Assembly: GCA_015060685.1 (NCBI GenBank)
Contig: SUXZ01000005.1
Location: 1-64,000 of the forward strand
DNA length: 64,000 bases
Source: Mediterranea massiliensis
Lineage (GTDB): Bacteria; Bacteroidota; Bacteroidia; Bacteroidales; Bacteroidaceae
Reading direction: 5' to 3'
Shown: positions 36,039 to 45,167 of the stretch, piece by piece
How the letters are laid out: each line of letters begins with the position of its first letter
How positions within the stretch are numbered: the stretch's first letter is position 1
Notes under the pieces: model-generated
Told to the model about the DNA's origin: nothing
What the model saw: the letters and a program-made list of their open reading frames with translations, nothing else
The model's database searches: none
Program-made: the position numbers and the translations under genes

Positions 36039-36449
36039 CTAACCAACCACCGTCGCCACCATGCGCCGCGCACCGCCATAATCGCGGAACTCGCACAGAT
36101 AGATGCCTTGCCAAGTGCCCAGGTTAAGGCGGCCGTTGGTGATGGGGATGGTGAGCGACACACCCGTCAGCGAGCTCTTGGCATGGCTGGGCATGTCGTC
36201 AGAACCCTCGTCGGTATGCAGGTAGTAGGGCTCGTCCTCGCGCACCAAGCGGTTGTAAATCTGCTCCATATCGGCACGCACCGAGGGGTCGTAGTTCTCG
36301 TTGATGGAAAGCGCGCAACTGGTGTGTTGCACAAAAAGATTCAGCAACCCCGTCTGAGGAAGCGGAGGCAACTGGGCAAGCACCTCGCCGGTGATAAGGT
36401 GAAATCCGCGCTTGCGAGGTTTTAAAGTAAATATGCGTTGTTCAATCAT
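36039..36449 (-). CDS. YjbQ/UPF0047 family protein
   Basis: 136 aa from the ATG at 36449 (MIEQRIFTLKPRKRGFHLIT). Family marks: HTSCALSINENYDPSVRADM, HTDEGSDDMPSHAKSSL and LGTWQGIYLCEFRD. The conserved histidines likely bind metal. Some members have thiamine-phosphate synthase activity, giving the label secondary thiamine-phosphate synthase; the native role is unsettled. It is transcribed leftward, divergent from feoB. Confidence 0.9.
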   Translation of the reverse strand: MIEQRIFTLKPRKRGFHLITGEVLAQLPPLPQTGLLNLFVQHTSCALSINENYDPSVRADMEQIYNRLVREDEPYYLHTDEGSDDMPSHAKSSLTGVSLTIPITNGRLNLGTWQGIYLCEFRDYGGARRMVATVVG

Positions 36450-36521
36450 AATGCAAAGTAAGGAAATAAACACGAAAGGAAAAAAGATGCGGGTGCTATT
36501 TAAATAGATTCTAAATAACTA

Positions 36522-36552
36522 TTGCAAGTATGCGGAAAAACCGCTATCTTTG
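36522..36552 (+). promoter_or_regulatory. feoB promoter
   Basis: TTGC at 36522-36525, a 19-bp spacer, TATCTTTG at 36545-36552, 31 bp before the start. No iron-box was identified. Confidence 0.6.
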
Positions 36553-36583
36553 CGCCGAAAAATTTTAAGGTAAAAAGAGCCAG

Positions 36584-38944
36584 ATGCGATTGTCGGAACT
36601 AAAAACAGGCGAAAAGGCGGTGATTGTCAAAGTATTGGGTCACGGCGGATTCCGCAAGCGGATTGTAGAGATGGGATTCATCAAAGGCAAGGAGGTGGAA
36701 GTGATACTGAACGCCCCGCTGAAAGACCCCATCAAATACAAGCTGATGGGCTATGAAATATCCCTGCGCCGACAAGAAGCCGAACGCATAGAGGTGCTGG
36801 CCGAGCACGAAGCCTGTCAGCAACCTGCCGCAAGCAACAACGGCAACTCGCTGATTCTGAACGAAGAGGAGGCCGAAAACCGCCTGCAACGGATGGCGAT
36901 GGACAAGCGGCGCACCATCAACGTGGCGCTGGTGGGAAACCCCAACTGCGGAAAGACATCGCTATTCAACATCGCATCGGGAGCTCACGAGCATGTGGGC
37001 AACTATAGCGGCGTGACGGTGGACGCCAAGGAGGGACACTTCAGTTTCGAGGGATACAACTTCCGCATCGTGGACTTGCCCGGCACCTACTCGCTATCGG
37101 CCTACTCGCCCGAAGAGCTATACGTGCGCCGACACATCGTGGAAGAGACGCCCGACGTGATTATCAACGTGCTGGACGCATCGAACCTGGAGCGAAACCT
37201 ATACCTGACCACCCAACTTATCGACATGAACGTGCGCATGGTGATTGCACTGAACATGTTCGACGAGCTGGAGGCAAGCGGAAACACACTGGACTACCAA
37301 AACCTGGGCAAGCTGATTGGCGTGCCGATGATTCCTACCGTGAGCCGCTCGGGAAAAGGCATCGAACAGCTGTTCAAGACCATCATACAAATCTACGAAG
37401 ACGACGAGCAGAACCGTAGCCATAGCCGCCACATACACATCAACCACGGCGCAGAGCTGGAAAGGAGCATCGACGAGGTGAAGCGCGTCATCAGCCACAA
37501 CGAGAACATCCGACACAAATTCTCTACCCGCTTCCTGGCCATCAAACTGCTGGAAAACGACGCCGAGGTGATGCGCTTCGCAAGCCAGCTGCCCAACGGA
37601 AAGGAGATAGCCAGGACGCGCGAACAGGAGGTGCAACGACTGGCCAAAGCCATCAACGAAGATAGCGAACAGGCCATCATGGACGCTAAGTACGGCTTCA
37701 TATCGGGCGCACTGAAAGAGACCTTTACCGACAACCACCAGAAGCAGGAGAACATCACACCCGTCATCGACTCCATCGTGACGCACCGCATCTGGGGATA
37801 CCCCATCTTCTTCCTCTTCCTCTACCTGATGTTCCAACTCACCTTCGTGCTGGGCGAATATCCCATGCAAGGCATCGAATGGATTGTGGAGAAAGCGGGC
37901 GACCTGCTACGCGCAAACATGGCCGAAGGACCACTAAAGGATATGCTGATAGACGGCGTAGTGGGCGGCGTGGGAGGCGTCATCGTCTTCCTTCCCAACA
38001 TACTTATATTATACTTCTGCATCTCGCTGATGGAAGACTCGGGATACATGGCGCGAGCCGCCTTCATCATGGACAAAATCATGCATCAGATGGGATTGCA
38101 CGGCAAGTCGTTCATACCGCTCATCATGGGATTCGGATGCAACGTGCCGGCCATCATGGCATCGCGCACCATCGAAAACCGCAAGAGCCGCCTCATCACC
38201 ATGCTCATCAATCCGCTGATGTCGTGCAGCGCACGGCTTCCCATCTACCTGGTGATGGTGGGGGCATTCTTCCCCGGTACCGCCAGCATCGTGCTGCTCA
38301 GCATCTACGCCATCGGCATCCTGCTGGCCGTAGTCATGGCGCGACTCTTCAGCCGCTTCCTGGTGAAGGGCGACGACACACCCTTCGTAATGGAACTACC
38401 ACCCTACCGAATGCCTACCATGAAGGCCATCCTGCGCCATACCTGGGAGAAAGGGGCGCAATACCTGCGCAAGATGGGAGGCATCATACTGGTGGCCAGC
38501 ATCGTTATCTGGGCATTGGGATACTATCCTAACCACCACGGATACAACACCGTAGCCGAACAACAGGAGCACTCGTACATCGGACAGATAGGCAAAGCCA
38601 TCGAACCGGTCATCGAGCCGCTAGGATTCGACTGGAAGCTGGGCATCGGACTGCTATCGGGCGTAGGAGCAAAAGAACTGGTAGTGAGCACACTGGGCGT
38701 GCTCTACACCAACGACACCGAAGCCGACACCGTCAGCCTGCGCGAACGCATACCCATCACGACGCTCGTAGCCTTCTGCTACATGGTGTTCGTACTTATC
38801 TACTTCCCCTGCATCGCCACACTGGTGGCCATCAAGCAAGAGTCGGGCAGCTGGCGATGGGCCATCTTCGCCGCGCTATACACCACCCTACTGGCGTGGG
38901 TCATTGCATTTGCCATCTATCAAATAGGTAGCCTATGGACGTAG
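36584..38944 (+). CDS. feoB: ferrous iron transporter, FeoA-FeoB fusion
   Basis: 786 aa. FeoA-like SH3 domain at about 1-72, then a linker and a GTPase domain with G1 GNPNCGKT (118-125), G3 DLPGTYSLS and G4 NMFDE. The C-terminal half is the membrane pore with Gate motifs, including FGCNVPAIMASR. It imports Fe2+ across the inner membrane. In enterobacteria FeoA is separate; the fusion is usual in Bacteroidetes. A Cys-rich partner gene overlaps its end. Confidence 0.96.
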   Translation: MRLSELKTGEKAVIVKVLGHGGFRKRIVEMGFIKGKEVEVILNAPLKDPIKYKLMGYEISLRRQEAERIEVLAEHEACQQPAASNNGNSLILNEEEAENRLQRMAMDKRRTINVALVGNPNCGKTSLFNIASGAHEHVGNYSGVTVDAKEGHFSFEGYNFRIVDLPGTYSLSAYSPEELYVRRHIVEETPDVIINVLDASNLERNLYLTTQLIDMNVRMVIALNMFDELEASGNTLDYQNLGKLIGVPMIPTVSRSGKGIEQLFKTIIQIYEDDEQNRSHSRHIHINHGAELERSIDEVKRVISHNENIRHKFSTRFLAIKLLENDAEVMRFASQLPNGKEIARTREQEVQRLAKAINEDSEQAIMDAKYGFISGALKETFTDNHQKQENITPVIDSIVTHRIWGYPIFFLFLYLMFQLTFVLGEYPMQGIEWIVEKAGDLLRANMAEGPLKDMLIDGVVGGVGGVIVFLPNILILYFCISLMEDSGYMARAAFIMDKIMHQMGLHGKSFIPLIMGFGCNVPAIMASRTIENRKSRLITMLINPLMSCSARLPIYLVMVGAFFPGTASIVLLSIYAIGILLAVVMARLFSRFLVKGDDTPFVMELPPYRMPTMKAILRHTWEKGAQYLRKMGGIILVASIVIWALGYYPNHHGYNTVAEQQEHSYIGQIGKAIEPVIEPLGFDWKLGIGLLSGVGAKELVVSTLGVLYTNDTEADTVSLRERIPITTLVAFCYMVFVLIYFPCIATLVAIKQESGSWRWAIFAALYTTLLAWVIAFAIYQIGSLWT

Positions 38945-39108
38945 CTCGCTGGCAAGAATATACCGTGCTACTCATTTTGGGAATATGCGTAGCAATCATC
39001 CTATACAAAACCTATAAAATGGTGCGATGCATCAAGCGGAAAGACAACCCTTGCGAGCAATGTACGGCCATTTGTATACTAAAAAAGCGAAAAAAGTTGC
39101 CAAGATAG
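38935..39108 (+). CDS. FeoB-associated Cys-rich membrane protein
   Basis: 57-residue frame starting MDVARWQEYTVLLILGICVA, overlapping the feoB stop by 10 bp. One membrane helix (about 10-24) is followed by a basic tail with cysteines at C32, C40, C43 and C47 (PCEQCTAIC). This is the layout of the FeoB-associated Cys-rich family, thought to help iron uptake or sense redox state. The overlap implies coupled translation. Confidence 0.82.
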   Translation: MDVARWQEYTVLLILGICVAIILYKTYKMVRCIKRKDNPCEQCTAICILKKRKKLPR

Positions 39109-39138
39109 TTGGTGATTCAAGAAAAAGCACTACCTTTG
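39109..39138 (+). promoter_or_regulatory. tRNA-Cys promoter
   Basis: TTGG at 39109-39112, an 18-bp spacer, TACCTTTG at 39131-39138. It starts right after the stop codon of the Cys-rich gene. Confidence 0.6.
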
Positions 39139-39166
39139 CATCCGCAAACCCAAATAAAGGGTAAAT

Positions 39167-39238
39167 GGTTCCTTGGATGAGTGGCTTAGTCAGCGGTCTG
39201 CAAAACCGTGTACGGCGGTTCGAATCCGCCAGGAACCT
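39167..39238 (+). tRNA. tRNA-Cys (anticodon GCA)
   Basis: The acceptor GGTTCCT pairs with AGGAACC. The anticodon stem CGGT/ACCG holds loop CTGCAAA with anticodon GCA. The T-arm is GGCGGTTCGAATCCGCC. The discriminator base T is typical for tRNA-Cys. The CCA end is not encoded. Confidence 0.96.
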
Positions 39239-39243
39239 CACCG

Positions 39244-39273
39244 AAAGCTCTCTGCCCACAGAGGGCTTTTTTT
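39244..39273 (+). terminator. tRNA-Cys terminator
   Basis: AAAGCTCTCTG, loop CCCA, CAGAGGGCTTT, then a T-run. One mismatch or G-T pair in an 11-bp stem. Confidence 0.85.
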
Positions 39274-39300
39274 GCATAAAACGTAAATTACAAGAACGAT

Positions 39301-40335
39301 ATGATAGCTAAAATCGAACAATTGCTACAAGAAGTAGAAGCCTTGACAGCTTCGAATGCAGAAGAATTGGAAGCCTTGCGCATCAAGTACCTCAGTAAGA
39401 AGGGCGCCATCAACGAACTGATGGCCGACTTCCGAAACGTGCCCGCCGAACAGAAGAAAGAGGTGGGAATGAAGGTGAACGAACTGAAAAACAAGGCACA
39501 AGAGAAAATCAATGCACTGAAAGAGCAGTTCGAAAACCAAGACAACGGATGCGACGACCTGGACCTTACCCGTAGCGCATATCCCGCCAAGCTTGGTACA
39601 CGCCACCCGCTGACCATCGTGAAGAACGAAATCATCGACATCTTTGCACGATTGGGATTCAGCATCGCCGACGGCCCCGAAGTGGAAGACGACTGGCATG
39701 TGTTCTCGTCGATGAACTTTGCCGAAGACCACCCCGCACGCGACATGCAGGATACCTTCTTCATTGAAAGCGGCGAAACAAACGTGGCCAACAACATCAT
39801 CCTTCGCACCCACACCAGTAGCGTGCAAAGCCGCGTGATGGAGCATACACAACCACCTATCCGCATCATCTGCCCGGGACGTGTGTATCGCAACGAGGCT
39901 ATCAGCTACCGCGCTCACGCCTTCTTCCACCAGGTAGAGGCGTTGTATGTGGACAAGAACGTGTCGTTCACCGACTTGAAGCAAGTGTTGCTGCTCTTCG
40001 CGCAAGAGATGTTCGGACCGGAAACAAAAATCCGCCTGCGTCCGTCATACTTCCCCTTCACCGAGCCAAGTGCCGAAATGGACATCAGCTGTAACATCTG
40101 CGGCGGAAAAGGATGCCCCTTCTGTAAAGGTACAGGATGGGTGGAAATCCTGGGTTGCGGCATGGTCGACCCCAACGTATTGGAACTGAACGGCATAGAC
40201 AGCAAGGTGTATAGCGGATACGCATTGGGTATGGGTATCGAACGCATCACCAACCTGAAGTATCGCGTAAACGACCTCCGTCTATTCTCGGAAAACGACA
40301 CACGCTTCCTAAAAGAATTCGAAGCTGCGCATTGA
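39301..40335 (+). CDS. pheS: phenylalanyl-tRNA synthetase alpha subunit
   Basis: 344 aa, the usual size. An N-terminal coiled coil (about 1-85) binds tRNA. The class II core has motif 2 RVYRNEAISYRAHAFFHQVE and motif 3 GYALGMGIERITNLKY. A Cys cluster, CNICGGKGCPFCKGTGW, is an insert seen in many bacterial PheS. The beta subunit gene pheT is not in the window. It is followed closely by an MFS gene and nth. Confidence 0.97.
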   Translation: MIAKIEQLLQEVEALTASNAEELEALRIKYLSKKGAINELMADFRNVPAEQKKEVGMKVNELKNKAQEKINALKEQFENQDNGCDDLDLTRSAYPAKLGTRHPLTIVKNEIIDIFARLGFSIADGPEVEDDWHVFSSMNFAEDHPARDMQDTFFIESGETNVANNIILRTHTSSVQSRVMEHTQPPIRIICPGRVYRNEAISYRAHAFFHQVEALYVDKNVSFTDLKQVLLLFAQEMFGPETKIRLRPSYFPFTEPSAEMDISCNICGGKGCPFCKGTGWVEILGCGMVDPNVLELNGIDSKVYSGYALGMGIERITNLKYRVNDLRLFSENDTRFLKEFEAAH

Positions 40336-40346
40336 TTGCTTGCGGC

Positions 40347-41543
40347 ATGAAAGATAAATTAGTTACAACCAGTTATTGCCTCATCATTGCAGCCAATTTC
40401 CTCTTCTTCTTTGGATTTTGGCTGCTGATGCCGGTACTCCCCTTCTATCTTCAAGAGGTTTTCGGAGCCAATAAAGCACACATCGGCATGATTTTGTCGT
40501 GCTATACCGTGGCGGCTCTTTGCATACGCCCTTTCTCGGGATTCCTGCTCGACACCTTTGCACGCAAGCCGCTATACCTGGTGGCTTACTTCCTCTTTAC
40601 CAGCATGTTTGGCGGATACCTGCTATCGGGTACCCTTACCTTGTTTATTCTCTTCCGCATCATTCACGGCATCTCCTTCGGCATGACTACCGTAGGCGGA
40701 AACACCATTGTGATTGACATTATGCCTGCCTCGCGCCGAGGCGAAGGGTTGGGATACTACGGCTTGTCGAACAACATCGCTATGTCTATCGGCCCGATGA
40801 CGGGATTGTTTCTACACGAAGCAGGGGCATCCTATACGCTTATCTTCTGTTGCTCGCTGGCCGCCTGCTTGTTAGGTTTCCTCTGCGCTACAATGGTAAA
40901 AACGCCCTATAAAGCACCCGTGAAACGCGAACCTGTTTCGCTGGACAGATTCATCTTGCTGAAGGGTATCCCTGCCGGCATCAGCCTGCTGCTACTATCC
41001 ATCCCCTATGGCATGACCACCAACTATGTGGCGATGTATGCACAACAAATCGGCATGGATGCGCCTACGGGATTCTTCTTTACCTTCATGGCTATCGGCA
41101 TGGCGGTTTCGCGCTTGATGTCGGGAAGGCAAGTGGATAGAGGAAAGATTACACAAGTCATTCAAGCCGGTCTTTACCTGGTGGTTATCAGTTTCTTCCT
41201 GCTATCGGCGTGCGTTTATGTCATTCAATGGAACCCTGCCGCATGCGTCGTGTTGTTTTACATCATCTCGCTGATGCTGGGCATCGGATTCGGCATCATG
41301 TTTCCGGCATACAACACACTGTTTGTAAACCTTGCACCGAATAGTCAGCGCGGCACGGCCACCAGCACTTACCTCACCTCGTGGGACGTAGGTATCGGCA
41401 TCGGCATGATAGGCGGCGGATACATTGCCGAAATCAGTACGTTCGACAAAGCCTACCTGGCGGGGGCTTGCCTCACGGTTGTTTCTCTATTCTATTTCCA
41501 CCATAAGGTAGCACCGCATTTTCACACCAACCGACTGAGATAA
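40347..41543 (+). CDS. MFS transporter
   Basis: 398 aa with about 12 predicted helices and an MFS layout. The ATG at 40347 is preferred; a TTG at 40332 would overlap the pheS end and add five residues. The loop after helix 2 (FSGFLLDTFARKPLY) resembles motif A of drug or sugar efflux pumps. The substrate cannot be told. It lies 11 bp after pheS and 2 bp before nth. Confidence 0.85.
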   Translation: MKDKLVTTSYCLIIAANFLFFFGFWLLMPVLPFYLQEVFGANKAHIGMILSCYTVAALCIRPFSGFLLDTFARKPLYLVAYFLFTSMFGGYLLSGTLTLFILFRIIHGISFGMTTVGGNTIVIDIMPASRRGEGLGYYGLSNNIAMSIGPMTGLFLHEAGASYTLIFCCSLAACLLGFLCATMVKTPYKAPVKREPVSLDRFILLKGIPAGISLLLLSIPYGMTTNYVAMYAQQIGMDAPTGFFFTFMAIGMAVSRLMSGRQVDRGKITQVIQAGLYLVVISFFLLSACVYVIQWNPAACVVLFYIISLMLGIGFGIMFPAYNTLFVNLAPNSQRGTATSTYLTSWDVGIGIGMIGGGYIAEISTFDKAYLAGACLTVVSLFYFHHKVAPHFHTNRLR

Positions 41544-41545
41544 GC

Positions 41546-42187
41546 ATGAGAAAGAAAGAACGATACGAACAGATACTTGACTGGTTTAGGAAAGAGATGC
41601 CCATAGCCGAAACGGAGCTTCACTACGAAAATCCTTTCCAGCTTCTCATTGCCGTTATCCTTTCGGCGCAATGCACCGACAAGCGGGTTAACCTTACTAC
41701 GCCTCGTCTGTTCAAGGATTTCCCCACACCCAAGGCGTTGGCGGAAGCCACCTCGGAAGAGATTTTCCCCTATATCAGCAACATCTCCTATCCCAACAAC
41801 AAGGCCAAGCACTTGGTGGGCATGGCGAAGATGCTGGTAGAGAGATTCGACGGCGAAGTACCCCACACGCTGGAGGAACTTACACAACTGCCCGGTGTAG
41901 GGCGGAAAACGGCCAACGTAATGCAATCGGTGGTATGGGGAAAAGCAGCTATGCCGGTAGATACACACGTCTTCCGCGTCAGTCATCGCTTAGGATTGGT
42001 ATCCAAGCAACACACCACCCCCTATAGCGTAGAGAAAGAACTGATGAAGCACATACCCGAAGAGGAGATTCCCATTGCCCATCACTGGCTTATCCTGCAC
42101 GGACGCTACACATGCAAAAGCCGCACCCCCCTATGCGAGAAGTGCGGCCTACAAACGTTGTGCAATTATTATAGAACTAAAAAATGA
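41546..42187 (+). CDS. nth: endonuclease III
   Basis: Base-excision repair glycosylase and AP-lyase for oxidised pyrimidines, 213 aa. The HhH motif LPGVGRKTANV holds catalytic K121, and D139 in VDTHVFRV is the second catalytic residue. The [4Fe-4S] cluster cysteines are C190, C197, C200 and C206. It is third in the pheS-MFS-nth run and converges on the phosphate transporter gene. Confidence 0.97.
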   Translation: MRKKERYEQILDWFRKEMPIAETELHYENPFQLLIAVILSAQCTDKRVNLTTPRLFKDFPTPKALAEATSEEIFPYISNISYPNNKAKHLVGMAKMLVERFDGEVPHTLEELTQLPGVGRKTANVMQSVVWGKAAMPVDTHVFRVSHRLGLVSKQHTTPYSVEKELMKHIPEEEIPIAHHWLILHGRYTCKSRTPLCEKCGLQTLCNYYRTKK

Positions 42188-42215
42188 TAGTATAGCGTTT
42201 AGTTAAGTCTGTCTG

Positions 42216-43949
42216 TTATTTTTGTACGAAAGCCCTTTCAAGATTTTGCGACACGTTAATCATAAAGTCGCCCATCTTTTCCAATTCGCTTACCACATCC
42301 ATGTAGTAAACACTTGTCTGATAATTCTTTCCATTATTGTCTATTTCTTCAATCTCTGCATCACGCAGATTGTTTCGCATCTGATTGATGCGGTCTTCGG
42401 CATTGTAGGCATTCGAAATCTCTTCCAAGTTGCCTTTGTGTGCCGCCTCGAGGTTGGCAATCATTACGTTGTATGAATTATCCACCTCATCTACCATACC
42501 CATCAGCTTGCTTATGGTAGCCTCGTCGAAATGCTTCTTATGAAGGTTTCTTCTCGACAAGATACGACTGATGCTTTCGCCCGAATCGCCAAGCGATTCA
42601 AGTTCGCCGATAATCTTGTACATCGCCTTAATCCTTGCCGATGTTTCGGCACTGATGTCTCCCACCGATACGGCATTCAGGAAGGCGGCAATCTCGTACT
42701 CGATTCTATCTGAAATCTCTTCATACTTAACCAGCTTTTGACGAAGCTCTTCGAACTTATCCAAATCGGTTTCCTTAATAGCTTCCTTGGCATATCCAAG
42801 TCCTTTGCGTGAGATTTGTGCAAAATGGATAATCTCCAGGAAGGCTTGCTCGGTAGCCAACTCGGGGGTAGCCAATGGGCCGGCAGAAATATACTTCAGA
42901 CGGAACACTTCGCTTTCCTGATTCTTCGGTGCCTTGATAATCCATACAACAGCCTTTTCGATGTACTTGATAAACCATACCAATATCAAGGTGTTGATGG
43001 TGTTGAAAAGGGTGTGAAGCATGGAAAGACCATACAACGCAGCTGTTCCTTCTACCGTATTAGGACCGCTTACAACAAAGCCTTCGGCCGACGGATTGGG
43101 TAAGCCGAAGCATTCAATAATGCCACCTACCAACATAAGGAATGGCTTGAAGAAAACCAACGCCCAAATTACACCGAACACATTGAAGATGGTGTGCGAC
43201 AAAGCTGCTCGCTTGGCTTGTGTGTTACCTACCGATGCGGCGATATTTGCGGTGATGGTTGTACCGATGTTTTCGCCAAGTACCATTGCACAAGCCATAT
43301 TAAATGGTATCCATCCCATGCTGAGCATGATGAGCGTAATGGCCATTGTAGCCGATGAAGATTGCAAGACAAGGGTAAGCACCGTACCGAATGCCAAGAA
43401 TATCAGTACCGAGCCGAATCCATGTCCCGACCATGTCTTGACAAAATCCAACACCTCGGGTGTTTCGTTCAAATCGGGCACCGACTCTTTCATGAATGAC
43501 AATCCTAAGAACAGCAAGCAGAAGCCTACTATAAGCTCACCGATGTTCTGACGTTGGTTCTTCTTCGAGTTAGAAAACAAGAAACCAAACAACATCAACG
43601 GCACGGCAAGAATTGAAATGTCGGCTTTAAACCCTAACCATGCTACAAGCCAGGCGGTTACCGTAGTACCGATATTTGCACCCATAATAACACCGATGGC
43701 TTGGGCCAATGTCAGCAAACCGGCATTAACAAAGCTTACTACCATCACCGTAGTAGCCGATGACGATTGGATGATGGATGTTATGCCAAGTCCAGTCAAT
43801 ACTCCCTTTAAAGGATTGGAAGTCATTACGGAAAGTAAGCCGCGCAATCTATCGCCTGCCGCCTTTTGTAAGCCTGAACTCATTAAATTCATTCCGTAAA
43901 GGAACATGCCCAACGCTCCTAAAAGCGTGAAAATCTGAAAAAATTCCAT
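42216..43949 (-). CDS. Na/Pi cotransporter family protein with PhoU-like tail
   Basis: 577 aa. The membrane part (about 1-345) has the two inverted repeats of the NptA/PNaS family, each with a QSSSATT or QSSSATM motif and GANIGTT / GENIGTT. The cytoplasmic tail (about 350-577) is PhoU-like, helical and charged. Such proteins take up or export phosphate with Na+. No pst or pho genes are near. It follows the 147-aa membrane protein by 42 bp. Confidence 0.92.
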   Translation of the reverse strand: MEFFQIFTLLGALGMFLYGMNLMSSGLQKAAGDRLRGLLSVMTSNPLKGVLTGLGITSIIQSSSATTVMVVSFVNAGLLTLAQAIGVIMGANIGTTVTAWLVAWLGFKADISILAVPLMLFGFLFSNSKKNQRQNIGELIVGFCLLFLGLSFMKESVPDLNETPEVLDFVKTWSGHGFGSVLIFLAFGTVLTLVLQSSSATMAITLIMLSMGWIPFNMACAMVLGENIGTTITANIAASVGNTQAKRAALSHTIFNVFGVIWALVFFKPFLMLVGGIIECFGLPNPSAEGFVVSGPNTVEGTAALYGLSMLHTLFNTINTLILVWFIKYIEKAVVWIIKAPKNQESEVFRLKYISAGPLATPELATEQAFLEIIHFAQISRKGLGYAKEAIKETDLDKFEELRQKLVKYEEISDRIEYEIAAFLNAVSVGDISAETSARIKAMYKIIGELESLGDSGESISRILSRRNLHKKHFDEATISKLMGMVDEVDNSYNVMIANLEAAHKGNLEEISNAYNAEDRINQMRNNLRDAEIEEIDNNGKNYQTSVYYMDVVSELEKMGDFMINVSQNLERAFVQK

Positions 43950-43991
43950 ATAATTTATAATTGAATAAATGTAGGGGGATTTTGCCTGTTA

Positions 43992-44435
43992 TCAAAGCAG
44001 CTGAACCACTCTTCCCATCTCGTATTCGCGCATCTGTCCGCAAAGCACATAGTGATGAGGGACATACTCGTATAAATAGAGATAGGCCTTTTCCGAGGCA
44101 GGATTGTAATAAATATCCAGTTTTAACGAATTGCCTTCACCGGCTTTCGACAAATCGATACCTTCGGGATTGGAGGCTACAGCCAACGTAAGCATTGCCT
44201 TTGCATTTGGTGCGAAATAGTGCTCTTTCTTGAAAAATTCCTCACCGGTTTCTGTATCCATATAACCGCTTTTCAACACGAAGAAAAGAAATGCTCCCAA
44301 AACAATCAGGATAAAGCTGGCTAAGTTTACGTTAGTACCCAACGACAATGACATGAGTATAATGCCCACAACAATGAGCGAGATAGCTATAACGCTATCT
44401 TTTACAGAGCGAACTCTGATAAATCTATTTTCCAT
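43992..44435 (-). CDS. small membrane protein, 147 aa
   Basis: Two hydrophobic helices (about 14-31 and 37-53, DSVIAISLIVVGIILMS and LASFILIVLGAFLFFVL) precede a soluble part of about 90 residues with aromatic stretches. No family is recognised. It lies just upstream of the Na/Pi transporter in the same direction and may share its transcript. Confidence 0.7.
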   Translation of the reverse strand: MENRFIRVRSVKDSVIAISLIVVGIILMSLSLGTNVNLASFILIVLGAFLFFVLKSGYMDTETGEEFFKKEHYFAPNAKAMLTLAVASNPEGIDLSKAGEGNSLKLDIYYNPASEKAYLYLYEYVPHHYVLCGQMREYEMGRVVQLL

Positions 44436-44501
44436 TTGTATTTTATCATTTAGTTTTATATTATGTGTATCCGTGCAGGATTAGTGCACAATAATCCATT
44501 G

Positions 44502-44526
44502 CAACACACTTCGGCGAAGGGTGTTG
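44502..44526. other. interrupted hairpin between hypothetical genes
   Basis: AACAC and CTTCG pair with CGAAG and GTGTT across single mismatches. It lies between two leftward genes and has no T-run, so it may be a processing site rather than a terminator. Confidence 0.3.
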
Positions 44527-44548
44527 TTATCAAGGGAAACAACAAAAA

Positions 44549-44935
44549 CTAAATAACAAGTTTACCAAAACTGATCAGTTTATGAACAGCTCTGATAAAA
44601 TGGGCATCTAAAAATAAGGATTGGTATTGATGATAATTCAGGATGCCGGTACAAGGTATCTTTCCGGCTTTCAGACATTCGAAATTGAAACGATAGGATT
44701 GGCAACACCTCTTGCCATTGACTTGCAGACGTATGCCGTTTGAACAGGAGTATGTTCGAGGGAAACAGATTTCTGCATCAAAAGCCGAGACATCGGCACC
44801 ATTCAGCAGACAAGTTTCCACATTTACGTTGAGGTGATTGGCTAAAAACTCTTCACACGATGCAGCATTGCCCTTTGCCTCGAACAAGGCAACCAGCGCC
44901 ACTATTGCTAACAAGTATTTAAGTATCGTTTTCAC
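44549..44935 (-). CDS. secreted Cys-rich hypothetical protein, 128 aa
   Basis: The start is GTG, chosen because it gives a complete signal peptide (MKTILKYLLAIVALVALFEAKGNA). The mature part has eight cysteines, an even number that could form four disulfides, including SCEEF, TCLLN, ICFPR, SCSNG and CCQSY. No family is recognised. A -7 box lies at 44966-44973. Confidence 0.7.
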   Translation of the reverse strand: MKTILKYLLAIVALVALFEAKGNAASCEEFLANHLNVNVETCLLNGADVSAFDAEICFPRTYSCSNGIRLQVNGKRCCQSYRFNFECLKAGKIPCTGILNYHQYQSLFLDAHFIRAVHKLISFGKLVI

Positions 44936-44965
44936 AAATTATATTCTGTTCGTCTCAACGGGGGA

Positions 44966-44973
44966 CAAATATA
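44966..44973 (-). promoter_or_regulatory. -7 box of Cys-rich secreted protein gene
   Basis: TATATTTG on the minus strand, 30 bp upstream of the GTG start. Confidence 0.45.
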
Positions 44974-45088
44974 GAGAAAAGACGAGAAATGCTAAAATAA
45001 ATCCGCCATTATTTAACAATATTTGCATAGCGACTTCTACCCGATAAAAGCAATTCATCAGCCGAAAGATTGATTTCTTCTTCTTTCG

Positions 45089-45120
45089 TTAGATTTTTCC
45101 AGAGATAATTCATAACTTTG
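45089..45120 (+). promoter_or_regulatory. pgk promoter
   Basis: TTAG at 45089-45092, a 20-bp spacer, TAACTTTG at 45113-45120. The -33 region (45085-45107) is identical over 23 bp to that at 1017-1039, with the same spacing. Confidence 0.65.
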
Positions 45121-45167
45121 CGGCAAAAGTGCGAATTATATAACATTTTATTAAAATAATAGAGATT

